Of a DNA stretch of 64,000 nucleotides, positions 7,992-16,306 are shown in pieces (within the stretch, counting starts at the first letter, position 1; every line of letters starts with the position of its first letter). The notes beneath the pieces were generated by a model that worked only from the letters and a program-made list of their open reading frames with translations, did not search any database and had not been told where the DNA came from. Source of the DNA: Paracoccaceae bacterium. GTDB taxonomy: Bacteria > Pseudomonadota > Alphaproteobacteria > Rhodobacterales > Rhodobacteraceae. Both the position numbers and the translations under genes were made by a program. The DNA lies in the NCBI GenBank assembly GCA_007694945.1, contig REER01000077.1, positions 62,001 to 126,000 of the forward strand, in the 5' to 3' direction.

Positions 7992-8633
7992 ATGAAGCTT
8001 CATTGTTTTGGCGAAAGTGGCAATGCATACAAGGTCGCCCTGATGCTGGAACTCGCTGGCTTCGAGTGGCAGCCGATCTGGGTTGATTTCTTTTCCGGCG
8101 CCACCCGAAGTCACGAGTTTCGCGCGCTCAACCCTATGGGCGAGGTCCCGGTTCTAGAGGATGACGCGAAGGTCTTGACCCAGTCGGCTGTCATCCTGCG
8201 CCATCTGGCGCGCAAGGCGGGGCGGTTCGGTGGCAAGGACTTGCAAGAAGAAGACGAGGTGTTGCGCTGGCTGTTCTGGGACGCGCACAAGTTTTCGGCC
8301 AATGCGGGTTCCGCGCGTTTTCTGGCCAATTTCCTGCCCGCCGAGAAGCGGCCCGAGCTTGTCGTCGCGTTCCAGAAGGCGCGGTTTCGCGATGCCTGCA
8401 AGGTTCTCGACGCGCATCTTGGCACGCGTGATTGGATCGTGGGTGAGGAGTCGACGATCGCGGACTTTGCCTGCTGTGGCTATCTGTTCTACCCGGAGTC
8501 TTTCGGTTTTGACCGCGCCGACTGGCCCGGGATAGACCACTGGCTGGAGCGCATCGCGGGGCTGCCGGGTTGGAAACACCCTTATGACCTGATGCCCGGC
8601 TCGCCTGCCGAGCGGGCACAATCAATATCGTGA
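7992..8633 (+). CDS. Glutathione S-transferase family protein
   Basis: The 213-residue protein shows the GST N-terminal thioredoxin-like domain: MKLHCFGESGNAYKVALMLEL with Ser/Asn near residues 9-11 as candidate glutathione-activating residues, the cis-Pro block NPMGEVPVLEDD at about 50-60, and ESAVI-like LTQSAVILRHLAR. The C-terminal helical domain contains the N-cap box region STIADFACCGYLFYP. ATG 7992 has GGGAGG upstream; a GTG at 7965 would add nine poorly conserved residues. It sits 13 bp before the thiolase gene, which suggests a detoxification or accessory role in the acyl-CoA operon (inference). Confidence 0.88.
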   Translation: MKLHCFGESGNAYKVALMLELAGFEWQPIWVDFFSGATRSHEFRALNPMGEVPVLEDDAKVLTQSAVILRHLARKAGRFGGKDLQEEDEVLRWLFWDAHKFSANAGSARFLANFLPAEKRPELVVAFQKARFRDACKVLDAHLGTRDWIVGEESTIADFACCGYLFYPESFGFDRADWPGIDHWLERIAGLPGWKHPYDLMPGSPAERAQSIS

Positions 8634-8646
8634 AAGAGAGGGAACC

Positions 8647-9858
8647 ATGAGCGACGCTTTTATCTATGACTCCATCCGCACACCGCGGGGCAAGGGGCGG
8701 GCCGATGGCAGTCTGCATGAGGTCACGGCCGTGCGCCTCTCGGCGCTGGTGCTGAATGCCTTGAGAACGCGCAATGATCTCGACACGCGCGCGATCGAGG
8801 ATGTCATATGGGGCAATGTCACCCAAGTGGGCGAGCAGGGCGGCTGCCTTGCGCGCACTGCCGTGATGGCCTCGGATTTCGATGAGCAGGTGCCGGGCCT
8901 CGCGATCAACCGTTTCTGCGCCAGCGGAATGGAGGCGGTCAATCTGGCGGCCGGGCAGGTGCAGGGTGGTGTCGGCATGGCTTACATCGCAGGCGGGGTC
9001 GAGATGATGAGCCGCGTCGCCATGGGTTCGGACGGCGCGGCGGTGGCCGTGGACCCCTCGGTCGCGATGGATCAGTATTTCGTGCCGCAGGGGATTGCCG
9101 CGGATATCATCGCCACGGAATACGGTTTTACCCGCGATATGGCCGATGCGCTGGCCGTGGAAAGCCAGAAGCGCGCAGTCAAGGCATGGGAGGAAGATCG
9201 CTTCGCGCGTTCGGTCGTGCCGGTCACCGATATCAACGGGTTGACCATTCTGGACCGTGACGAATACATCCGCCCCGGCACGGACATGCAGAGCCTTGGC
9301 GCGCTCAAGCCGGCCTTCAAGGAGATGGGCGAGGTGATGCCCGGTTTCGACAAGGTGGCGATGATGAAATACCCGCACCTTGAACAAATCGAACATATCC
9401 ACCATGCGGGCAATTCCTCGGGCATTGTCGACGGGGCGGCGGGTGTGCTGATCGGGAATGCAGAATTCGGCAAGAAATATGGTTTGAAACCAAGGGCTCG
9501 CATCCGTGCAACTGCGCGGATTGGCACAGACCCAACCATCATGCTGACCGGTCCAGTACCGGTCACCGAGAAGATCCTGCGCGATACGGGGATGCAGATT
9601 TCCGATATCGACCTCTTCGAGGTCAATGAGGCCTTCGCTTCGGTCGTGTTGCGCTTCATGCAGGCCTTTGACGTCGGTTCCGACCGGGTCAATGTGAATG
9701 GCGGCGCAATTGCCATGGGCCATCCGCTGGGCGCAACCGGCGCGATGATCATTGGCACGCTGCTCGATGAGTTGGAGCGGACCGGCAAGGGCACCGGGCT
9801 GGCGACGCTCTGCGTGGCCTCTGGCATGGGCGCGGCCACGATCATCGAGTGCGTCTGA
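8647..9858 (+). CDS. Acetyl-CoA C-acyltransferase (3-ketoacyl-CoA thiolase)
   Basis: Thiolytic cleavage of 3-ketoacyl-CoA, the last step of beta-oxidation. At 403 residues it is full length. The nucleophilic cysteine is in INRFCASGMEAVNLA (about residue 91); HAGNSSGIVDGAAG, the GHPLGATGA block near the C-terminus with its conserved His, and the final CVASGMGAATIIE site are all present. It is followed with TGATG overlap by the cupin gene and then by FadB/FadJ, so this is the FadA-type partner of that enzyme. GAGAGGGAACC precedes ATG 8647. Confidence 0.94.
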   Translation: MSDAFIYDSIRTPRGKGRADGSLHEVTAVRLSALVLNALRTRNDLDTRAIEDVIWGNVTQVGEQGGCLARTAVMASDFDEQVPGLAINRFCASGMEAVNLAAGQVQGGVGMAYIAGGVEMMSRVAMGSDGAAVAVDPSVAMDQYFVPQGIAADIIATEYGFTRDMADALAVESQKRAVKAWEEDRFARSVVPVTDINGLTILDRDEYIRPGTDMQSLGALKPAFKEMGEVMPGFDKVAMMKYPHLEQIEHIHHAGNSSGIVDGAAGVLIGNAEFGKKYGLKPRARIRATARIGTDPTIMLTGPVPVTEKILRDTGMQISDIDLFEVNEAFASVVLRFMQAFDVGSDRVNVNGGAIAMGHPLGATGAMIIGTLLDELERTGKGTGLATLCVASGMGAATIIECV

Positions 9859-10352
9859 TGCCGAAGCTCGATCCAAGCCAGGCGCCGGTCAGAACCGGCT
9901 CGGTCTATCCCGAACCCTATGCCAGCCAGATGGCCGGGCGGTCTTCGCAGCGGCTGGGCGAATTGGTGGGGCTCACGCAGTTCGGCGTCAATATGGTGAC
10001 GCTGCAACCCGGCGGCGTGGCCTCGCTGCGCCATTGGCACCTGCGCGAGGATGAGTTTGCCATGGTGCTCGACGGTGTGCTGACGCTGGTCGAGGACACG
10101 GGCGAGACCGAGATGCGCGCGGGCGATTGCGCAGCGTGGAAGGCGGGAGTTGCGAACGGGCACCGGTTCGTCAACCGTTCGGAAGCGCCGGCGCGGTTTC
10201 TGGTCGTGGGCACCAAGGTCGAGGACGACATCTGCACCTATGTCGATGTGGACATGAAGGTCCATATCTCGGCGGCAGGCAACAGGTTTACCTATCATGA
10301 TGGCAGCGACTGGGCCGGGCCCCGCGTCCTGCCGAAGGGAGAAGCGAAATGA
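9858..10352 (+). CDS. Cupin-domain protein
   Basis: The 164-residue protein contains a single cupin barrel. Motif 1 is G-(X)5-HWH-(X)4-E-(X)6-G (GVASLRHWHLREDEFAMVLDG, about residues 50-70), giving two His and one Glu as metal ligands; motif 2 is AGDCAAWKAGVANGHRFVN near 93-110 with the third His. It overlaps thiolase (TGATG) and FadB/FadJ (ATGA) at both ends, so all three are translationally coupled. A metal cupin between FadA and FadB homologues is not a textbook beta-oxidation component; its reaction is unknown. Confidence 0.88.
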   Translation: MPKLDPSQAPVRTGSVYPEPYASQMAGRSSQRLGELVGLTQFGVNMVTLQPGGVASLRHWHLREDEFAMVLDGVLTLVEDTGETEMRAGDCAAWKAGVANGHRFVNRSEAPARFLVVGTKVEDDICTYVDVDMKVHISAAGNRFTYHDGSDWAGPRVLPKGEAK

Positions 10353-12544
10353 CCGAGTTTCATTATTCCGTCGATGCCGATGGCGTCGCGACGATCACAT
10401 GGGACATCCCCAGCAAATCGATGAATGTTCTCTCGCTGGAAGGGTTGCGCGAGTTGGACGCGCATATCGATAGCGCGCTGGACGATGAGGGTGTGAAGGG
10501 CGTCATCATCACCTCTGGCAAGCCCGATTTCGCGGGCGGCATGGACCTGAATGTCATCGCTAAGATGAAAGAGATGGCCGGGGATCAGCCCGAGAAGGGG
10601 CTGTTCGAGGGGATCATGTCGATGCACCATGCGCTGCGCAAGATCGAGCGCGCGGCCATGGACCCCAAGAAACTGACAGGGGGCAAGCCGATTGTCGCGG
10701 CGCTGCCCGGCACAGCGCTGGGGATCGGGCTGGAAATTCCGCTTGCTTGTCATCGGATTATCGCCGCTGACAACCCCAAGGCCAAGATCGGCCTGCCCGA
10801 GATCATGGTCGGTATCTTCCCCGGTGCGGGCGGGACCACGCGGCTGGCGCGCAAGCTGGGCGCCATGGGGGCCTCGCCCTTCCTGCTGGAGGGCAAGCTG
10901 TCGGAGCCGAAAAAGGCCAAGGCGGCAGGCATCATCGACGAGGTGGTGCCAGGGGATGAGCTGTTGGCCCGCGCCAAGGAGTGGGTTCTGAACGCTACGG
11001 ACACCGATTTGGTCAAGCCATGGGACGCCAAGGGCTACAAGATGCCCGGCGGCGCGCCCTATCATCCGGCCGGTTTCATGACCTTTGTCGGCGCTTCGGC
11101 CATGGTCAATGGCAAGACGCAGGGCGCCTATCCGGCGGCCAAGGCGCTGCTATCGGCAGTCTATGAGGGGGCGCTGGTGCCATTTGACACCGCGCTCAAG
11201 GTCGAGGCGCGCTGGTTCACGCATGTGCTGATGAACCCGTCCTCGGGCGCGATGATCCGCTCGCTCTTCATCAACAAGGAGGCGTTGGAGAAGGGCGCCA
11301 ACCGGCCTGATGTGGCTGATGAGAAGGTGCGCAAGCTGGGCGTTCTGGGCGCGGGCATGATGGGGGCGGGGATTGCCTATGTCGCGGCGAATGCGGGCAT
11401 CGAGGTGGTGCTGATCGACGCCAAGCAGGAGGCGGCGGAGAAGGGGAAATCCTATTCCGAGGGGATTCTCGACAAGGGCATGAAGCGCGGCAAGGTCTCG
11501 GAGGCGAAAAAGGCCGAGGTGCTGGGCCGGATCGCGCCCACGACCGACTACAGTGCGCTCGAGGGCTGTGATCTGGTGATCGAGGCGGTGTTCGAGGACC
11601 CGAAGATCAAGGCCGAAGTAACGGCCAAGGCCGAGGCCGCCATCCCGGAGGACGCGATTTTTGCGACCAACACCTCGACCCTGCCGATCAGCGATCTGGC
11701 CAAGGCGTCAGGCCGCCCGGAACAGTTCATCGGCATCCATTTCTTCTCGCCCGTGGACAAGATGCTGCTGGTCGAGATCATCCGCGGCAAGCAGACCGGG
11801 GATCGGGCAGTGGCCAAGGCGCTCGATTTCGTGCGGCAAATACGCAAGACGCCGATTGTCGTGAATGACGCGCGGTTCTTCTACGCCAATCGTTGCATCA
11901 TCCCCTATCTAAACGAAGGCATGCGCATGCTGCGCGAGGGCGTCGCCCCTGCACTGGTGGAAAACGCCGCCCGGCTGATGGGCATGCCGCTGGGGCCGCT
12001 GCAGCTGGTGGATGAGACCTCGCTCGACCTCGGTGCCAAGATCGCCAAGGCCACGCGCGCGGCGATGGGCGATGCCTACCCGGATGGCGAGGTTGACGAG
12101 GTGGTATTCTGGATGGTCGAAGAGGGCCGTCTGGGGCGCAAGGCGGCGGCGGGCTTCTACAGCTATGACGAGAAGGGCAAGCGGCAGGAACTCTGGTCAG
12201 GGCTGGGCAAGAAATTCCCCCTCGCAGAAGAGCAGCCAGATCTGATCACGGTCCAGCACCGGCTGATGTTCGCCCAGACGCTGGAGGCCGTGCGTGCGCT
12301 GGAAGAGTGCGTGCTGACCGATATCCGCGAAGGTGATGTCGGTGCGATCCTTGGCTGGGGATTCGCGCCGTGGTCGGGTGGACCTTTCTCATGGCTCGAC
12401 ATGCTGGGGGCCGCATTCGCGGTCGAGGTCTGCGATGATCTCGAGTCGCGGTTCGGCGCGCGGTTCGGCGCGCCGCAGATGCTGCGCCAGATGGCCGAGA
12501 AAGGTGCCGCTTTCTATGACAGCCGTGAGGCGACTGCAGCATAG
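10349..12544 (+). CDS. 3-hydroxyacyl-CoA dehydrogenase / enoyl-CoA hydratase (FadB/FadJ type)
   Basis: Bifunctional beta-oxidation enzyme of 731 residues. Residues 1-300 form a crotonase domain (oxyanion block PDFAGGMDLNV, GTALGIGLEIPLACH, and LPEIMVGIFPGAGGTTRLAR with the catalytic Glu). The NAD-binding Rossmann fold starts near 330 (LGVLGAGMMGAGIAYVAA), and the dehydrogenase catalytic His lies in GIHFFSPVDKMLLVE, about residue 463. The C-terminal 3HCDH domain is duplicated, with GWGFAPWSGGPFSWLDMLGA near the end. It pairs with the thiolase two genes upstream. The last 31 bp overlap the convergent Hint-domain gene. Confidence 0.95.
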   Translation: MTEFHYSVDADGVATITWDIPSKSMNVLSLEGLRELDAHIDSALDDEGVKGVIITSGKPDFAGGMDLNVIAKMKEMAGDQPEKGLFEGIMSMHHALRKIERAAMDPKKLTGGKPIVAALPGTALGIGLEIPLACHRIIAADNPKAKIGLPEIMVGIFPGAGGTTRLARKLGAMGASPFLLEGKLSEPKKAKAAGIIDEVVPGDELLARAKEWVLNATDTDLVKPWDAKGYKMPGGAPYHPAGFMTFVGASAMVNGKTQGAYPAAKALLSAVYEGALVPFDTALKVEARWFTHVLMNPSSGAMIRSLFINKEALEKGANRPDVADEKVRKLGVLGAGMMGAGIAYVAANAGIEVVLIDAKQEAAEKGKSYSEGILDKGMKRGKVSEAKKAEVLGRIAPTTDYSALEGCDLVIEAVFEDPKIKAEVTAKAEAAIPEDAIFATNTSTLPISDLAKASGRPEQFIGIHFFSPVDKMLLVEIIRGKQTGDRAVAKALDFVRQIRKTPIVVNDARFFYANRCIIPYLNEGMRMLREGVAPALVENAARLMGMPLGPLQLVDETSLDLGAKIAKATRAAMGDAYPDGEVDEVVFWMVEEGRLGRKAAAGFYSYDEKGKRQELWSGLGKKFPLAEEQPDLITVQHRLMFAQTLEAVRALEECVLTDIREGDVGAILGWGFAPWSGGPFSWLDMLGAAFAVEVCDDLESRFGARFGAPQMLRQMAEKGAAFYDSREATAA

Positions 12545-13296
12545 CTTTCCTCGACGCTCTGCCCCGCAAAGGGGCCGGAGCAGGACGGTTTCGGATGGCT
12601 TTGCTGGTCTGACATCGCATCGGGCTGATCGGTTTTCCAATCGATCAGCTCGATCAAGCGTTGTGGCGAAAGCCGCACATAGACTTCGCGCGGTGTTGGA
12701 TTTTCGGACGGCCAGGGCGAGAAACAGGCGTGGGTATGAGCGAAAGCCAGTGCCCCGCCATTGAGTTGAATCACCTGTTGGCCTTTGAACAACAGCAAGG
12801 ACAGGGATAGCTGACCGCTGATGGGTGTCTTGCTGATACCATTGTATCCATCCAGAAGCAGGCAGGGCATCAGCACGAATGGGTCACCATATTCTGCCTC
12901 GGCCTTGTCGGACTCGATAAGGACCTCTTGCATGGGCATGAGTCGTGTCTCGAACGCGTTGCCGATTGCACCTTTCGGAACATGCATGACATAGGCTTTA
13001 TGCTCCGGGATCGATTTCATATCCAGCACCATCGTGCGGTTTTCGAGCACCTCTTGCGGACCAAAGTCGAAGGTCAGAACGCGGTCACCCGGCACGATAT
13101 CTTCGACTGCTGTCCAGCCTTGCTCGGTGGCGATCATGGTGCCGGGCAGCAATCCATCTTCGCGCATGGCGGTGTTGTACAAGCTCTTGCCCTTCGCGCC
13201 TGACCGCGACCTGTGGCGAAGCCGCTGGCTCATCTTGCTGAAGATGCTGCCGGAACGTGGCGGGTTCGTGGATTCTGAGGTTTGTGACCGTATCAT
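12514..13296 (-). CDS. Hint-domain protein without the nucleophilic cysteine
   Basis: The 260-residue protein carries a Hint (hedgehog/intein) module: GLLPGTMIATEQGWTAVEDI followed by VPGDRVLTFDFGPQEV (about residues 48-85), the typical 'PGT-hI-T-G-VE-h-GD-Vh-T-D-G' pattern. The position that holds Cys or Ser in splicing-active Hint domains is Gly/Leu here, so autocleavage is unlikely. Residues 1-40 are basic and Ser/Arg-rich with no signal peptide. The start has a good ribosome site (AAGAGG). Its 3' end overlaps the FadB/FadJ gene by 31 bp. A second Hint protein is at 38702. Function unknown; many Rhodobacterales carry such stand-alone modules. Confidence 0.75.
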   Translation of the reverse strand: MIRSQTSESTNPPRSGSIFSKMSQRLRHRSRSGAKGKSLYNTAMREDGLLPGTMIATEQGWTAVEDIVPGDRVLTFDFGPQEVLENRTMVLDMKSIPEHKAYVMHVPKGAIGNAFETRLMPMQEVLIESDKAEAEYGDPFVLMPCLLLDGYNGISKTPISGQLSLSLLLFKGQQVIQLNGGALAFAHTHACFSPWPSENPTPREVYVRLSPQRLIELIDWKTDQPDAMSDQQSHPKPSCSGPFAGQSVEESYAAVASRLS

Positions 13297-13341
13297 CGCT
13301 GACCTCTTCTTGCTCGCTCTTGTCTGAAGTGACTTTTAATC

Positions 13342-13356
13342 TTGGTTAACAACCAA
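13342..13356. promoter_or_regulatory. TTGGTT-N3-AACCAA palindrome
   Basis: A 6-bp perfect inverted repeat with a 3-bp centre in the gap between the Hint gene and the acyl-CoA ligase gene, 160 bp before the ligase start and 45 bp from the Hint start. It could be an operator for either gene. No known regulator is assigned. Confidence 0.35.
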
Positions 13357-13516
13357 CACGTGCGCTGTGGCGAAAGCTGGAAAAAATCTGGACTTTTTCG
13401 GGGCACAACTGGTTATCATGCGTGTGATTACGGTCTGATGTCGGCACAGTGACAAGAAACGCAGCAGACAAAGCTGAAAGCCCGGACAAACAGACCAGAG
13501 AAATAGGGAGGGAAAC

Positions 13517-15142
13517 ATGGGGTGGCTCAGCGACGAGACCGGCCTTGAGAAATGTGCGGCCAATTACACGCCATTGACACCGCTGTCACATCTGCGGCGC
13601 GCAGCCGATGTCTTTGCCGAGCATGAGGCCATCGTCTATGGCGAGACGCGACACAACTATCGGGACTATCAGCGCCGGGTAAGCCGGCTTGCATCGGCGC
13701 TGGCCGGGCTGGGCGTGCAGCCGGGTGATGTCGTCGCGACGCTGCTGCCGAATATCCCCGCCCATGCCGAGGCACATTTCGGGGTGCCCGCCTGTGGCGC
13801 GGTGCTCAACGCCATCAACACGCGACTCGATGTCGACACAGTGGCCTATACCCTCGAGCATGGCGGGGCAAAGGTGCTGTTGGCCGATACCGCTTTCATC
13901 GATCAGGCGCGCGCAGCCTGTGATGCGTTGGCGCATCCGCCGACACTGGTCGAAGTGGTCGACAAGGAGGCCGGGTTCTTACCCTCGGGCGCGTATCCGG
14001 TCTATGAGGATCTGCTTGCGCAAGGTGATCCCGACTATGCGTGGATCATGCCCGAAGATGAGTGGGAGAGCCTCGCGCTGAACTATACCTCGGGGACGAC
14101 CGGGCGGCCCAAGGGCGTGGTCTATCATCATCGTGGCGCCTACCTCTCGACGCTCTCGCAGCCGATCTCTTGGCGGATGACGATGTTCCCGCGCTATCTG
14201 ACGATCGTGCCGATGTTTCATTGCAACGCGTGGTGCCACCCCTGGATGCTGCCTGCGGTCGGTGGCACGATGATCTGCCTGCGTGATGTGACCGCGAAGG
14301 GTGTCTATCATGCAATCAGCGTTGAACGCGCCACGCATTTCGGCGGCGCGCCCATCGTGCTGCAGACCATCATCAATGCCAGCGAAGAAGAGCGGCTGCC
14401 CTTCGACCATGTGGTCGAAGTGTTTACGGCGGGCGCGCCGCCTGCGGCGGCGACGCTGGCGGCCATCGAGCCGCTGGGCTTTAATGTGACCCAGGTCTAC
14501 GGATTGACCGAGACCTATGGTCCGGCGACCGAGTGCCTTTGGCATGACGGGTTCGACGAGCTACAAGGCGACGAACGCGCCGAGGTCAAGGCTCGCACAG
14601 GGGTGCTCATGCCCTTCATGGAGGGAATCACGGTCATGACGCCCGAGACCATGTTGCCCGTGTCGCGAGATGGAGTCGCTCTGGGCGAGATAATGCACCG
14701 GGGCAACGGGGTGATGAAAGGCTATTTCAAGAACCCCGAGGCGACCGCCGAGGCGTTCAAGGGGGGCTGGTTCCACTCTGGCGACATCGCCTACCAGCAC
14801 CCGGACGGATATATCAAGATTGCCGACCGTGCGAAGGATATCATCATCTCGGGGGGCGAGAATGTCTCATCGGTCGAGGTCGAGGGCGTGCTGATGAAGC
14901 ACCCGGCCGTCGGGCTTGCCTCGGTCGTGGCCAAGCCGGACGAGAAATGGGGCGAGGTGCCATGTGCCTGCGTCGAGTTGAAATCGGGCCGTAACGCGAG
15001 TGAAGCCGAGTTGATCGCCTTCTGCCGCGAGCGGCTGGCCGGGTTCAAGACGCCCAAGCGCGTGGTCTTCATGGACCTGCCCAAGACATCGACCGGCAAG
15101 ATACAGAAATTTGAACTCCGGGCGCAGGTACGCGATTTGTGA
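13517..15142 (+). CDS. Acyl-CoA ligase (AMP-dependent synthetase)
   Basis: ATP-dependent activation of a carboxylic acid to its CoA thioester. The 541-residue length is normal. Adenylation motifs are the phosphate-binding loop NYTSGTTGRPKGVVYHH (about residue 192), YGLTETYGP near 335, GWFHSGDIAYQHPDGYIKIADRAKD near 418-440, and the C-terminal hinge/lysine block PKTSTGKIQKFELR. AGGGAGGGAAAC precedes ATG 13517. It has its own 220-bp upstream region. It probably feeds the adjacent beta-oxidation operon; medium-chain, short-chain or methylmercaptopropionate substrates are all possible. Confidence 0.93.
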   Translation: MGWLSDETGLEKCAANYTPLTPLSHLRRAADVFAEHEAIVYGETRHNYRDYQRRVSRLASALAGLGVQPGDVVATLLPNIPAHAEAHFGVPACGAVLNAINTRLDVDTVAYTLEHGGAKVLLADTAFIDQARAACDALAHPPTLVEVVDKEAGFLPSGAYPVYEDLLAQGDPDYAWIMPEDEWESLALNYTSGTTGRPKGVVYHHRGAYLSTLSQPISWRMTMFPRYLTIVPMFHCNAWCHPWMLPAVGGTMICLRDVTAKGVYHAISVERATHFGGAPIVLQTIINASEEERLPFDHVVEVFTAGAPPAAATLAAIEPLGFNVTQVYGLTETYGPATECLWHDGFDELQGDERAEVKARTGVLMPFMEGITVMTPETMLPVSRDGVALGEIMHRGNGVMKGYFKNPEATAEAFKGGWFHSGDIAYQHPDGYIKIADRAKDIIISGGENVSSVEVEGVLMKHPAVGLASVVAKPDEKWGEVPCACVELKSGRNASEAELIAFCRERLAGFKTPKRVVFMDLPKTSTGKIQKFELRAQVRDL

Positions 15143-15205
15143 TCGCTGGTCATGGTCCTGCCGCTGGTATAGCGTGACGCACATAACAAGAGCAGGCAAG
15201 GCGCC

Positions 15206-16246
15206 ATGACTGCGCTGGAAAAATATGCACGGCTGGAGGGAACCGGGCTTTGGGCCAGTTCGCGCGAGGATCAGCGCCGCGAGGTGGTGGTCTGCTTCGG
15301 CGACGCTACGCTGGTAATCTCGGACAGTCGCAGCGAGCAGGTGCTCAGCCATTGGTCCCTGCCGGCCGTGGAGCGGCTCAACCCCGGGAAGCGCCCGGCG
15401 CTCTACAGCCCGGAAGGTGATCCGGGTGAAGTGCTCGAGATCGACGACGCGCTGCTGATCGACGCGCTCAAGGAGTTGCAATCCGCGCTCAAGCCCGAGC
15501 GCTCGTTCTGGCAACGGCTGCGCCGCCCTGTCCTCGTGACGGCCAGTATGGCTGTCGTCCTGGGCGGCGCGCTGATCGTGCCTCCGGCGCTGGTCGAGCA
15601 TACGGCCTCGGTCGTGCCCATGGCCAAGCGCGCCGAGTTTGCCGAGACATTCCAGCGCGGTCTGGAGCAGGGCGGCGCGCAGCTCTGCCGGAGCCCGTAT
15701 GGTGACCCAGCGCTGGGTGTGCTGCAGCGCGCCCTGTTCCAGACCCCGGCGCGCATCGTCGTCATGCGCGATCTGCCGGTGGACGCGCCACGCGTGCAGC
15801 ATGTCATGGGGCGGCTATTCGTCATCGACGCGCGGCTGCTTTATGAGGCCGAGAGCGCCGAGGCACTCGGTGGGGCGATCCTGCTCGCGGCGCAGCGCAG
15901 CGCTGAGGAAGACCCGCTGCATCCGCTCTTGCGTCATGCGGGCGTGGTGGCGACCTTTCGACTTCTGACGTCGGGTGAGCTTTCGGATAGCGCGATCCGC
16001 GGCTATGCTGCGGCGATCTATCGAGCAGAATTGGCAATACCGGAAGTGGAGCCGCTGCTTGAGCGCTTCGCGCGGGTCGAACTGTCCACCCGCCCTTTTA
16101 CCGACAATCCATATCCGCTTGACCCCAGCCTGACCGCCTTGCAGGCCAGCCTGCGCGAGGGTGACCCGATGGGCAGCGAGCCCGCCCGCTTGAGCCTTCT
16201 GAGTGACGGGCAATGGGTGAGCCTGCTGAATATCTGCGATTCCTGA
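15206..16246 (+). CDS. Membrane protein resembling an M48 peptidase that lacks the HExxH zinc site
   Basis: In this 346-residue protein, residues 1-95 look like a small beta-rich domain (LWASSREDQRREVVVCFGDA, LSHWSLPAVERLNPGKRPA). One membrane helix follows (VLVTASMAVVLGGALIVPPA, about 110-130), then a helical domain. That domain aligns by eye with M48 metallopeptidases: RLFVIDARLLYEAESAEALG, then ILLAAQRSAEEDPLHPLLRH where active members have AHEIGHV-x-x-DPL, and later ELSTRPFTDNPYP where they have LSTHP. The metal-binding His/Glu residues are absent, so it would be a non-catalytic homologue. This is inference from pattern only. Confidence 0.6.
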   Translation: MTALEKYARLEGTGLWASSREDQRREVVVCFGDATLVISDSRSEQVLSHWSLPAVERLNPGKRPALYSPEGDPGEVLEIDDALLIDALKELQSALKPERSFWQRLRRPVLVTASMAVVLGGALIVPPALVEHTASVVPMAKRAEFAETFQRGLEQGGAQLCRSPYGDPALGVLQRALFQTPARIVVMRDLPVDAPRVQHVMGRLFVIDARLLYEAESAEALGGAILLAAQRSAEEDPLHPLLRHAGVVATFRLLTSGELSDSAIRGYAAAIYRAELAIPEVEPLLERFARVELSTRPFTDNPYPLDPSLTALQASLREGDPMGSEPARLSLLSDGQWVSLLNICDS

Positions 16247-16262
16247 ACACTGCGAGCAAGCA

Positions 16263-16285
16263 GGCCGGACGCTGCGCGTCCGGCC
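16263..16285. terminator. 10-bp hairpin between convergent genes
   Basis: GGCCGGACGC, a TGC triloop and the exact complement, followed on the plus strand by CGTCTTCCCCT. It lies between the M48-like gene and the convergent permease gene and can serve both directions. Confidence 0.6.
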
Positions 16286-16306
16286 CGTCTTCCCCTGTCG
16301 CGGGTT

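Noticed and set aside
8191..9876. 561-codon minus-strand open frame opposite GST and thiolase
   Set aside because: Antisense to well-supported enzymes; no motif, no ribosome site.
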